DNA of 64,000 bases from Caloranaerobacter ferrireducens. Lineage in GTDB: Bacteria > Bacillota > Clostridia > Tissierellales > Thermohalobacteraceae. Below are positions 16,668 to 24,125 of the stretch, piece after piece. Location of the stretch: the NCBI RefSeq assembly GCF_001730685.1, contig NZ_MDJR01000004.1, positions 124,001 through 188,000 on the forward strand. Direction: 5' to 3'. The notes beneath the pieces are model-generated. The model worked only from the letters and a program-made list of their open reading frames with translations. It was not told the DNA's origin and did not search any database. A program made the position numbers and the translations under genes. Every line of letters starts with the position of its first letter. Position 1 is the first letter of the stretch.

Positions 16668-18551
16668 TTACTGTTTCTCAGTTAATTTTTCCATATCTTT
16701 TATACATTCATCTAATAAAGGAATAGAATAATCTATTGCCTCCTTTATACCGCTATACAATAGCTCACTTTTTTTAGCTATACGCATTCCTTTTTGTCTT
16801 TCACTTTCATCTTCTTCTGAATTTAACACATTAAAAACACTATAAATAACTGGCTGCAAAACAGAATTTATCAATTCAAATTGTGATTTTCTATCCTTTA
16901 TGTAGTTATCTATTTTGTCCAGTTTTTCTAAAATTTTATCTGTTTCTGCAGTATTATATCTATTATTCTTATATATCTTATATAGTTTTGAGCTTAAATC
17001 TAAAGCTTTTTCACATTTATTTTTAATCCTTTCAAATTCTTTTCGAATTTCTTTATAATTATCTATAATTTTAATAATATCTTCTTTTTTAATTACACGT
17101 TTATTGTCAAAAATATCTTTTATTTTTCTTGTAACATCTATATCTTCTAAACAGTATTTATCTATTACTTCTGCAAAAGTCATAACTTTTGTGCCTTTTA
17201 TCTTTGCTCCGCCTTCAGTAGCGTCAATATACATCTTTTCAGATTTATCTTCAGCAATTTGTTTTTCAAACCATACTAAAAATGTATATAAGCCCGCATC
17301 TGTCAAAATATCTTGACCATTTATGTCTTTAACTGTCATATATATTTTATTACTTTTTGATTTTTGATCATCTAATTTGTTCCTACCATCATACATTGTA
17401 CCTTCTGCATGAGTTTTTTTACCCGTATATGCTAAGTCTTGCCCTATAAAAATAATAGGATCTGCACCCATTTGTACAGCTAGGCTAAAAGCAGAAGTAG
17501 CAACTGACCCACCTATGCTTAAATATCCTGGATCAACATGTAATTCTTTAAATAACCTTACAATAAACTCTTCATCTCTTAGTAAAAATAATATTTTTTC
17601 TCCTTTATGGTCTTTTAATATATCAGGATATACTTTAATAGTATAAACTAAAGGAATATCATCATAATTAATCCCCTTGAATTTTTCATAATTTAATATA
17701 TCACCATCTACAGATATGACTAAATCAGGTTTTATATTTTCTTTTAAAAGCACTTTTAAAGCAGTATCAACACAGATTATAACCGCCTTTTCTTTTACTT
17801 TTTTTAATAAATGTACATTTTTATTTAAAGATGGACCTGCTGAAACAATAATTGCTGGTTTCTTTTCAAACATATTAAATAAATCTTTTACAAAATTACT
17901 TTCAAATATATATGGGAGATTTTTAAATAGATTGAACTGCCATTTTTTTGAAAATAACATTACAGTATTCCTTTCAGCAGTTCTTATATACATTATCTCT
18001 TTTATAGCTTCTACAAAGTTCTTATAATCTTTCAAAAACAGCTTATCATAGTTTGGTATACTTTTATAAATAACTTTACTTACATTATTCAAAGTTACAA
18101 TCTGCCATAAAATATTTTTATATTCTTTTCCTAAAGCTAGATATACATTTTTATTTTCCAATATATCGCTACAATCAATATGTCTAATAGCTTCTTTAAA
18201 CACTTTTACATTCGGTTCAACAATAAGCAAAATATTATCCTTATCCATTTGTTTTACTATTTCTTTTGCATAATATCCTAATCCAAAACCAAACATTATG
18301 ATAACAGAATATTTGGTTATTTTAAAAGTATCAGCCCATCTTCTTGCTTCCTGCAAAGGACGGTACTTACTATGAATGTGCATAGTATAACCTTGATTTT
18401 TTATTACCATAGATTTATTCTCATCTTTAGAATCTACAACATAGATGTCTAATTCAGAATCATCTTCAGAATTTAACTTTTCTAAACAACGTGGATATCT
18501 CTTTTCTAAACTATTCAAATTCATATTATATATTTGATTAAATTCAGTCAC
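16668..18551 (-). CDS. Maf-type motility-associated glycosyltransferase (DUF115), larger paralog
   Basis: Maf proteins transfer nonulosonic acids from CMP donors to Ser/Thr of flagellin in the cytoplasm before export. This 627-residue copy has the DUF115/MptE-like core: IIMFGFGLGYYAKEIV near residue 85, KPAIIVSAGPSLNKN at about 231-245, IKPDLVISVDGD at about 273, and the GSVATSAFSLAVQMGADPIIFIGQDLAYTG block at about 345-374 (KKTHAEG follows). The C-terminal 150 residues are helical and Lys/Glu-rich. It overlaps the second Maf gene by 8 nt and stands directly upstream of the nonulosonate genes. The donor sugar is inferred from those genes. Confidence 0.88.
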   Translation of the reverse strand: MTEFNQIYNMNLNSLEKRYPRCLEKLNSEDDSELDIYVVDSKDENKSMVIKNQGYTMHIHSKYRPLQEARRWADTFKITKYSVIIMFGFGLGYYAKEIVKQMDKDNILLIVEPNVKVFKEAIRHIDCSDILENKNVYLALGKEYKNILWQIVTLNNVSKVIYKSIPNYDKLFLKDYKNFVEAIKEIMYIRTAERNTVMLFSKKWQFNLFKNLPYIFESNFVKDLFNMFEKKPAIIVSAGPSLNKNVHLLKKVKEKAVIICVDTALKVLLKENIKPDLVISVDGDILNYEKFKGINYDDIPLVYTIKVYPDILKDHKGEKILFLLRDEEFIVRLFKELHVDPGYLSIGGSVATSAFSLAVQMGADPIIFIGQDLAYTGKKTHAEGTMYDGRNKLDDQKSKSNKIYMTVKDINGQDILTDAGLYTFLVWFEKQIAEDKSEKMYIDATEGGAKIKGTKVMTFAEVIDKYCLEDIDVTRKIKDIFDNKRVIKKEDIIKIIDNYKEIRKEFERIKNKCEKALDLSSKLYKIYKNNRYNTAETDKILEKLDKIDNYIKDRKSQFELINSVLQPVIYSVFNVLNSEEDESERQKGMRIAKKSELLYSGIKEAIDYSIPLLDECIKDMEKLTEKQ

Positions 18552-19935
18552 TTTTTTCTACCACCTCTTCTAATACTCGTGTAAAATCAATATATCTATC
18601 CTTTAATTTTTCTTCTATAACCTCTTTCAGCGTCATTATAATAGTTCCTCTTATTTTAGCTCCACCCTCAGTAGCATCAATAAAAGTAACTCTTTTTTCT
18701 TTTTCTATTCTATTTTCAATCCATCTGCGAAATATTGATAAACTCTTAGTTGTAAACACTGGTTTGCCATCTATTCCCTCAACTTTTCTCAAGTTTTCTT
18801 TCATTATTATTTCTTGGCATAAATATGTATCTCTAGCATGAGACCTACCATTAGTATAAGCCAAATCTTGTCCAACAAATATAATAGGATTACATCCAAA
18901 TTTTATAGCTATATCTAGAGCTGTAGTTGCAACTGACCCTCCTGTCCTAATTAGCATATTCCCATTTTCCTTTGCATACTTTTCTGCTAAATAATACCCT
19001 TCTTGCAATGCTATAAATTTATAGCCTTTGTAGTTATTCATAACTTTTTCACTACACGTAGAAAGTACAATTATAGGAATTTTAATATCTAATCCTTCTA
19101 GTTGATTATATACGATATCATAAGGATCGGTAATAATAATAATATCTGGATAAATACCTTCTCTTATAAGAGGTTTTACAGCTCTACCTACAGCTAATAT
19201 AATAGCTCTATTCTTTACTTTCTTTAATAAAGTCTTATTTTTATCGAGAGATGGTCCTGCTGAAACAAGTACGAGAGGAATATCAATAAACTTTTTAAAT
19301 AAAACATCTATATTTTTGTCATAATTCTTAATATTTTTCTCGAAGTTTTTATCTAAAATATTAGATGCATTTAGCATGGAATGCTCTTGAACTCTAAATT
19401 CTTCTAACAAATATCTTATTTCTTCAAATTTTCTCGGCATAGACTGTAAAGAAGGCAAATGTATAATAAATTTTTTGTTTTCCAGCTTTAAAAGGTTTCT
19501 AAATCTATTAACAAAAATATTTATATCATCTTCTACTATAATGTGAACTTTAGGATTTTTTATTAAATCACTTAAATCTATGTTTTCAAGTGCAGCTTTA
19601 AAAACATATTTATTAGTTTCAAAAACATACAACTCAATATTATGATTTAATTCCAGTAATTTTTCTATATGATAAGCAAACCCAAAACCATAAACAACAT
19701 AGTTTAATACATTATCATTATAATTTTTTTCAGCAAAAATCTCTGCCTCTTTTATTGGATTATACTTACTGTGTAAATAATAACTTCGACCATTACTATT
19801 TATTCTCAAAGTAGGAAATTTATTTTTAGATTTTATAATCTCAAATTCATTATCATTAATACTTATATCTTTAATCTTGCAATAAATATCCGGATAGTTT
19901 TTTTCTAGTAGCTCTACATTTTTCTCGTAGTACAT
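18544..19935 (-). CDS. Maf-type motility-associated glycosyltransferase (DUF115), smaller paralog
   Basis: This 463-residue paralog of the downstream 627-residue protein has the same order of motifs: YVVYGFGFAYHIEKL near residue 80, PLVLVSAGPSLDKN at about 220-233, YPDIIIITDPYD in the donor-pocket region, and VGQDLAYTNGRSHARD at about 345-360. It lacks the long helical C-terminal part. The DxD-like TDP in place of VDGD suggests a different donor or acceptor preference, which is inference. It starts 1 nt after the acidic 122-residue gene, so the two are probably co-translated. Confidence 0.86.
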   Translation of the reverse strand: MYYEKNVELLEKNYPDIYCKIKDISINDNEFEIIKSKNKFPTLRINSNGRSYYLHSKYNPIKEAEIFAEKNYNDNVLNYVVYGFGFAYHIEKLLELNHNIELYVFETNKYVFKAALENIDLSDLIKNPKVHIIVEDDINIFVNRFRNLLKLENKKFIIHLPSLQSMPRKFEEIRYLLEEFRVQEHSMLNASNILDKNFEKNIKNYDKNIDVLFKKFIDIPLVLVSAGPSLDKNKTLLKKVKNRAIILAVGRAVKPLIREGIYPDIIIITDPYDIVYNQLEGLDIKIPIIVLSTCSEKVMNNYKGYKFIALQEGYYLAEKYAKENGNMLIRTGGSVATTALDIAIKFGCNPIIFVGQDLAYTNGRSHARDTYLCQEIIMKENLRKVEGIDGKPVFTTKSLSIFRRWIENRIEKEKRVTFIDATEGGAKIRGTIIMTLKEVIEEKLKDRYIDFTRVLEEVVEKSD

Positions 19936-19936
19936 A

Positions 19937-20305
19937 TTAATTCACCTGAAAATTCATTTTTTGTAAACCCTTTTGCCATTCTTTCAATAATTCAATGATT
20001 TCATACTCCAGTAAGTCTGAAATTAATACATAGTCTTGATTCTCAACTGCATCTAAAAGTTCATTAAGTAAATCCTTTATTTCCTCTTCTTCTATTTCAA
20101 TTTCATACTCCTGCAGAACATACTTTGTTCTAAAAACAACTTCTATTGCCCATTGAAGTCCTTCTATAATCTGAGGCAATATTTCTAATCCTTTGTCCTC
20201 TCGCTGCTCTCTAAAATCTTCAACTGCTGCATTAATTCCATCTATCAATCTAAAAGAATAATCATATAATGTTTCTAAAGCTTCATAAACAATATTTTGT
20301 CCCAT
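19937..20305 (-). CDS. Small acidic helical protein between flagellin and Maf genes, function unknown
   Basis: I do not recognise this 122-residue protein. It is strongly acidic (EIEIEEEEIKDLLNEL), predicted all-helical, and has no signal peptide or membrane segment. The ATG follows a perfect GGGAGGAG site. It begins 69 nt after the flagellin stop, beyond the flagellin terminator, and ends 1 nt before a Maf glycosyltransferase gene. Size, charge and position fit a cytoplasmic flagellar chaperone or a Maf accessory protein that presents flagellin, but nothing in the sequence proves this. Confidence 0.7.
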   Translation of the reverse strand: MGQNIVYEALETLYDYSFRLIDGINAAVEDFREQREDKGLEILPQIIEGLQWAIEVVFRTKYVLQEYEIEIEEEEIKDLLNELLDAVENQDYVLISDLLEYEIIELLKEWQKGLQKMNFQVN

Positions 20306-20331
20306 AACTTTCTCCTCCCAAGTTAAAATAA

Positions 20332-20357
20332 GGCTGACCTGTATAAATTGGTCAGCC
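20332..20357 (-). terminator. Flagellin gene terminator
   Basis: GGCTGACC / GGTCAGCC make an 8-bp stem with a 10-nt loop, followed by TTATTTT on the minus strand. Read-through would supply the Maf and nonulosonate genes. Confidence 0.85.
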
Positions 20358-20373
20358 CCCTAATTAACCTAAA

Positions 20374-21213
20374 TTATCTTAATAGCTGTAATACTCCTTG
20401 TGGAGCTTGGTTAGCTTGTGCTAACATTGCTGTTGCAGCTTGGTTTAGAATGTTTTGTTTTGTAAATTCCATCATTTCCTTAGCCATATCTACGTCTCTA
20501 ATTCTTGATTCTGATGCTTGTAAGTTCTCAGCAGATACATCTAGGTTCTTAATTGTATGCTCTAATCTGTTTTGGTAAGAACCTAATGTTGCTCTTTCTG
20601 CAGATACAGACTGAATTGCAGTATCTAATACACTTAACATAGCTGTAAGAGAAGCTGCATCTGTACCATTAGAAATAACAATTTTACTTACATCTAATGC
20701 ACCAGCTGAAGCGTGCATTTCTCCAATATTTATCTTCATAACTTGTCCGCTATTTGCTCCGATTTGGAATGTAGCAGTTGCTGTACCTGCTGCTAAACTA
20801 CCGTTTAACAATTTCTTATTGTTGAATTCAGTTGTATCAGCTATTCTATCAATTTCTTGAATTAACTGCTCAAGCTCTTTGTTTATTTGTAATCTGTCTT
20901 CTGTAACATTAGTATCATTTGTAGCTTGAACTACTAACTCTCTCATTCTTTGAAGTATAGCTTGAGTTTCTTGTAATGCTCCCTCAGCAGTTTGGATTAA
21001 AGAAATACCGTCTTGAGCATTTCTTGATGCTTGTTGTAATCCTCTGATTTGAGCTCTCATTTTTTCTGAAATTGCAAGTCCTGCTGCGTCATCTCCAGCT
21101 CTGTTTATTCTGTATCCTGAAGATAATTTTTCAAGTGACTTTTCTTGTGCGAAACTATTGATTTTTAATTGTCTGTGAGCATTTAAAGCCATTAAATTGT
21201 GATTAATTCTCAT
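20374..21213 (-). CDS. hag: Flagellin
   Basis: This is the filament subunit, exported by the flagellar type III system. The mature frame is 279 residues, starting MRINHNLMALNAHRQLKIN. The D0/D1 regions are conserved (LSSGYRINRAGDDAAGLAIS, MRELVVQATNDTN, then a C-terminal helix ending AQANQAPQGVLQLLR). The central variable region (about 140-200) is short, so glycan sites are probably in this loop. The ATG at 21213 has AAGGAGGAG just upstream; the longer ORF is the leader in frame. A sigma-D promoter and a leader with a CsrA-type hairpin precede it. It is the only flagellin in the window. Confidence 0.97.
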   Translation of the reverse strand: MRINHNLMALNAHRQLKINSFAQEKSLEKLSSGYRINRAGDDAAGLAISEKMRAQIRGLQQASRNAQDGISLIQTAEGALQETQAILQRMRELVVQATNDTNVTEDRLQINKELEQLIQEIDRIADTTEFNNKKLLNGSLAAGTATATFQIGANSGQVMKINIGEMHASAGALDVSKIVISNGTDAASLTAMLSVLDTAIQSVSAERATLGSYQNRLEHTIKNLDVSAENLQASESRIRDVDMAKEMMEFTKQNILNQAATAMLAQANQAPQGVLQLLR

Positions 21214-21218
21214 GAAAT

Positions 21219-21253
21219 CTCCTCCTTGAATTATTATTTTTGGCATCCATGCC
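21219..21253 (-). promoter_or_regulatory. Putative CsrA sites in the flagellin leader
   Basis: The minus strand forms GGCA-TGGA-TGCC at 21253-21242, a 4-bp stem presenting GGA in the loop as CsrA prefers. Fourteen nt further is the Shine-Dalgarno AAGGAGGAG (21227-21219), which contains further GGA motifs. This two-site layout resembles the B. subtilis hag leader, where CsrA blocks translation until FliW removes it. csrA and fliW lie immediately upstream. Confidence 0.65.
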
Positions 21254-21257
21254 GTAT

Positions 21258-21370
21258 CCGCCTTCGGCGGAATTGAAATTTTAAAATTCAAAATTAAAAA
21301 TTTAGATTTTAAATACAAATAGAAAATTTTGAATAAAAATGATTCTCCACGTCGGCCGCCCGTAGAGAAG
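21258..21370 (-). promoter_or_regulatory. Structured 5' leader of flagellin mRNA
   Basis: The leader is about 170 nt. Besides the CsrA-like hairpin it has a CCGCC-GAA-GGCGG hairpin (21258-21270), an AT-rich repeat-type stretch (21271-21335) and a CTCTACG / CGTGGAG stem (21345-21367) near the 5' end. The last could protect the message from decay. Confidence 0.55.
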
Positions 21371-21393
21371 TGTTTATTTTCTTCTCATTATAA

Positions 21394-21420
21394 TTATCGG
21401 CAGGTACTTGTCCGACTTTA
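21394..21420 (-). promoter_or_regulatory. Sigma-D promoter of flagellin
   Basis: The minus strand gives TAAA (21420-21417), exactly 15 nt, then GCCGATAA (21401-21394), a perfect match to the sigma-28 consensus. Transcription should begin near 21387. Confidence 0.93.
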
Positions 21421-21462
21421 GCGTTTTTTGAAAAAATTTTTTTAAATATCCATCATAAATTG

Positions 21463-21693
21463 TCAATTATTTTTTAATATTTTCTTTAGAGCTCTAAAAT
21501 CAATATTTGGTGTATTAGCAGCTTTTTTGTTTTCTTTTTGAATGGCTTCGTAGATTTCTTTTCTATGTATTTCTACATTTTTAGGTGCTTTTATACCAAG
21601 TTTAACCTTTCCATCCTCTATTCCTACCACAACAATTTCGATATCCCCATTTATAACTATACTCTCGTTTTTCTTTCTAGTCAGCACAAGCAT
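21463..21693 (-). CDS. csrA: Carbon storage regulator CsrA
   Basis: This RNA-binding translational repressor has 76 residues. The family core [38 protein letters not shown] and [12 protein letters not shown] is intact, including the RNA-binding Arg in the VxIHRxEI segment. An extra 20-residue C-terminal tail, as in other FliW-containing Firmicutes, can contact FliW. It starts 2 nt after fliW, with AGGAGG upstream, and sits just before flagellin, its probable target. Confidence 0.96.
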   Translation of the reverse strand: MLVLTRKKNESIVINGDIEIVVVGIEDGKVKLGIKAPKNVEIHRKEIYEAIQKENKKAANTPNIDFRALKKILKNN

Positions 21694-21695
21694 AT

Positions 21696-22148
21696 TTATA
21701 CCTCCTGACCTAACTTGCCAAGTTCATCTAATATCAGATGTTTAGTAGTATATCTACTATCTTCTAATATTATTTGCTTCCCTAGTTTATTTTTTGAATT
21801 GATTATTATAGGTCCTACCAAATTAGCTGTCATTTTTGTTATATCCTCTGGTACAACAACTATTGAGTATACTAAAATATCTTTTTCTTCTTTTATATCA
21901 AGCTTATCAATAACTGATTGGGGGATATCAATCTCGTAATCTTTTTTGAAAAGAAATGGATTTATTATTACAAAGGCAAGATTAGGATTGTCTATTGATT
22001 GAAGCCATTTAAATGGGATTTCTTCATCTGGGTTATTTATTATTACAAATCTCTTTTGTTCTTCAAAAGCTAATAATCCATCCGAGAATGTAATTATGCT
22101 GTCTTCATCTATTTCAATCTCTCCGAAATGTTTAGTATTGAGTTTCAT
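21696..22148 (-). CDS. fliW: Flagellar assembly factor FliW
   Basis: FliW binds either flagellin or CsrA. When flagellin is exported FliW is freed, captures CsrA and lets flagellin translation proceed. The 150 residues carry the family pattern ([20 protein letters not shown] near residue 20, [20 protein letters not shown] cut across, and [20 protein letters not shown]). AAAAAGGAGG precedes the ATG. The fliW-csrA-hag order is the standard Firmicute arrangement. Confidence 0.95.
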   Translation of the reverse strand: MKLNTKHFGEIEIDEDSIITFSDGLLAFEEQKRFVIINNPDEEIPFKWLQSIDNPNLAFVIINPFLFKKDYEIDIPQSVIDKLDIKEEKDILVYSIVVVPEDITKMTANLVGPIIINSKNKLGKQIILEDSRYTTKHLILDELGKLGQEV

Positions 22149-22174
22149 TATTGCGCCTCCTTTTTAGTAAAAAA

Positions 22175-22285
22175 TCGTCTTTCGCTTTTCGTCTTTCGAT
22201 CTTCGCCTTTAATTTAACGAACAGCGAATGACAAATAGCGATCGACAAATCAATTTTACATTTTACATTTTTAATTTTAAATTTA
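22175..22285. repeat. Mosaic repeat island 4
   Basis: TTCG units (CTTTCGCTTTTCGTCTTTCG) are followed by their inverse (ACGAACAGCGAATGACAAAT) and then TTTTACATTTTACATTTT-type units. It sits between the DUF6470 gene and fliW. Confidence 0.8.
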
Positions 22286-22286
22286 T

Positions 22287-22835
22287 TTATATTTTCACGT
22301 CCACATATCTTATTTCTATACTAGGCTTTTGTTTAAGATATATTTCCACTTTCCCTCTTTGAAAATTAATAATCGGTCTATTTGTTTTATAGTCTATATT
22401 TACCTTTCCTAACTCCCAATCTATATTTAAACTTCCCTCTACATCTATTTTAGGTCTTGATTTTGGTATAATATCTATATTATAGTCAAATTCTTCCCAT
22501 GCATTTTTTTCTGCTAGTTCTGGAATAGCTGGAGGCATACCATTCTCTATTTGTGCCATTCTGTTACCATCTTCTACTATTCTTGCAATCCCTTCCAGTA
22601 CCCTCTGATAGCCAAGCATTGCAGCTTGTTTTTCTAAATCCAAGTAATTTTTAAGACCAGATTCAGCAAAACACTGATACTGGTCTATAATAACCCTTGG
22701 TTTTTCACTCTCTATTTTAACTCTTGGCATAGTCGTTTCTATATTTTGCTCTCCTTTAGGCTGTCTAATATTCATCTGTCCATTTGTTGTATTAATTTGT
22801 ATTATTGGTTTTGTGGTAGTTATTTGTAGTGGCAT
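22287..22835 (-). CDS. DUF6470 family protein (YviE-like)
   Basis: This 182-residue protein matches the family found between flgL and fliW in many Firmicutes. It has repeated short beta elements (LQITTTKPIIQINTTNGQMN, PRPKIDVEGSLNIDWELGKV in pieces, NFQRGKVEIYLKQKPSIEIRYV) and a helix around residues 60-90. No signal peptide is present. The function is unknown; its fixed place in the flagellar operon suggests a role in filament assembly or export. Confidence 0.8.
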   Translation of the reverse strand: MPLQITTTKPIIQINTTNGQMNIRQPKGEQNIETTMPRVKIESEKPRVIIDQYQCFAESGLKNYLDLEKQAAMLGYQRVLEGIARIVEDGNRMAQIENGMPPAIPELAEKNAWEEFDYNIDIIPKSRPKIDVEGSLNIDWELGKVNIDYKTNRPIINFQRGKVEIYLKQKPSIEIRYVDVKI

Positions 22836-22856
22836 TTTCTACCCCCAGAAAAAACA

Positions 22857-22952
22857 ATTTTAAATTTTAAATTTTGAATTTTAAATAATAATAAATTACT
22901 TCTCTTTTCATTATCAATCTAATATTTAACATTTAACATTTACAATTTACAA
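22857..22952. repeat. AT-rich repeat island 5
   Basis: Tandem jittered AATTTTAAATTTTGAATTTT-type units are followed by ATTTAACATTTAACATTTAC units in the flgL-DUF6470 gap. Confidence 0.7.
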
Positions 22953-22953
22953 T

Positions 22954-22993
22954 TCGACTTTTTAAGGTAAAATATTTTACCTTAAAAAGTCGA
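22954..22993 (-). terminator. Perfect 40-bp palindrome at the flgL 3' end
   Basis: The last flgL codons (GTCGACTTTTTAAGGTAA) are mirrored exactly after the stop, giving 20-bp arms with no spacer, centred at 22973/22974. It could form a long 3' hairpin; the arm itself carries TTTTT. No clean T-run follows. Confidence 0.75.
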
Positions 22994-23996
22994 CAAGTGT
23001 TGGTTGTATTATTCTTGCACCTGCTGATAATGATGCTCTGTATACATTTTCGTTCATCTTTAAGTTCATAATAACTTCTGCAATATCTGCTTCTTCATTT
23101 TCAGCTAAAAGTTTTGTAAAGTTTACTGACTGAGATTCTAGTCTCTTTTTAGTTAATTCAAGTCTATTCATTTTAGCTCCTATATCTGCTCTTACAGACA
23201 ATAAGTTTTCCATAACTTTATCTATTCTTCCCAAACTTCTTTCTATTGTATCTACATCTCCATTATCCATTGCATTTTTCAAGTCATCAAACAATGCAAT
23301 AAGATAACTTTGATCTGCATTAGTTGAATCTGAAGTTTTATTTGTTTTATCAATATCATATCCATTCACATCTGTATCAAAATTAGGATTGTCCAAACTT
23401 ACTTCTAGCTTACCAAATACTCTAACTCCTACTACATTAACTTCTACGTTATCCGACACTCCGACATTGTACTTAGATATTTCATTCTTTTCTAATTTAT
23501 TCGATGCGAAAATTCCTGCACCAACATTATAGTTAGTAAGTTTATACTTACCATTTTCATCAAGCAAAGGTACATCAGTTTTAAATCCAGTAAAAATATA
23601 TCTTCCTGCATATGTAGTATTTGCAATATTTATTAAATGGTCTTTTAATTGATCAATTTCTGATGATATCTGTTTCAAATCAGTAACATCATTTGTACCA
23701 TTTGCAGCTTGAACTGTAAGCTCTCTCGCTCTTTGTAATACATCTCCTACTTCTGCTATAGCTGATTCTGTTATTTCAAGCCACGATACAGCATCATCTA
23801 AATTACGTTTATACTGTTCTATTTTGGCAATATCAGTATTTAACTTCAAGCTTCTAGATACTCCAATTGGATCGTCTGATGGAAGCTGAAATTTCTTTCC
23901 TGAAGAAAGCTTTTTCTGTATCTTGTCCATCTTTTTAAGATTATTATTTAAGTTTCTCATCATATTACTTATAAGCATATTATTTGTAATACGCAT
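22977..23996 (-). CDS. flgL: Flagellar hook-associated protein FlgL (HAP3)
   Basis: It is the second junction protein between hook and filament. The 339 residues begin MRITNNMLISNMMRNLNNN, with flagellin-like D0/D1 helices (KKLSSGKKFQLPSDDPIGVSRS, ARELTVQAANGTND) and a C-terminal helix ending NVYRASLSAGARIIQPTLVDFLR in pieces. The ATG at 23996 with AAAGGAG 7 nt upstream replaces the longer ORF start, which runs into repeat sequence. It lies between flgK and the DUF6470 gene as in other Firmicutes. Confidence 0.93.
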   Translation of the reverse strand: MRITNNMLISNMMRNLNNNLKKMDKIQKKLSSGKKFQLPSDDPIGVSRSLKLNTDIAKIEQYKRNLDDAVSWLEITESAIAEVGDVLQRARELTVQAANGTNDVTDLKQISSEIDQLKDHLINIANTTYAGRYIFTGFKTDVPLLDENGKYKLTNYNVGAGIFASNKLEKNEISKYNVGVSDNVEVNVVGVRVFGKLEVSLDNPNFDTDVNGYDIDKTNKTSDSTNADQSYLIALFDDLKNAMDNGDVDTIERSLGRIDKVMENLLSVRADIGAKMNRLELTKKRLESQSVNFTKLLAENEEADIAEVIMNLKMNENVYRASLSAGARIIQPTLVDFLR

Positions 23997-24018
23997 ACCC
24001 AATCTCCTTTCAAGATGC

Positions 24019-24125
24019 CGCTTTTCGCTGTTCGTCATTCGATACTCGAAAAACGAACAGCGGACGACAAATAGCCAATCATCTTTATATTTAACATTTA
24101 AAATTTAACATTAAACATTCAAAAT
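24019..24125. repeat. Mosaic repeat island 6
   Basis: CTTTTCGCTGTTCGTCATTCG units meet their inverse (AAAAACGAACAGCGGACGAC), followed by ATTTAACATTTAAAATTTAAC units. The pair can fold as a hairpin between flgK and flgL. Confidence 0.78.

Noticed and set aside
21214-21318. N-terminal extension of flagellin
   Set aside because: The extra codons run through the leader hairpins; the ATG at 21213 has a perfect ribosome site and the family start.
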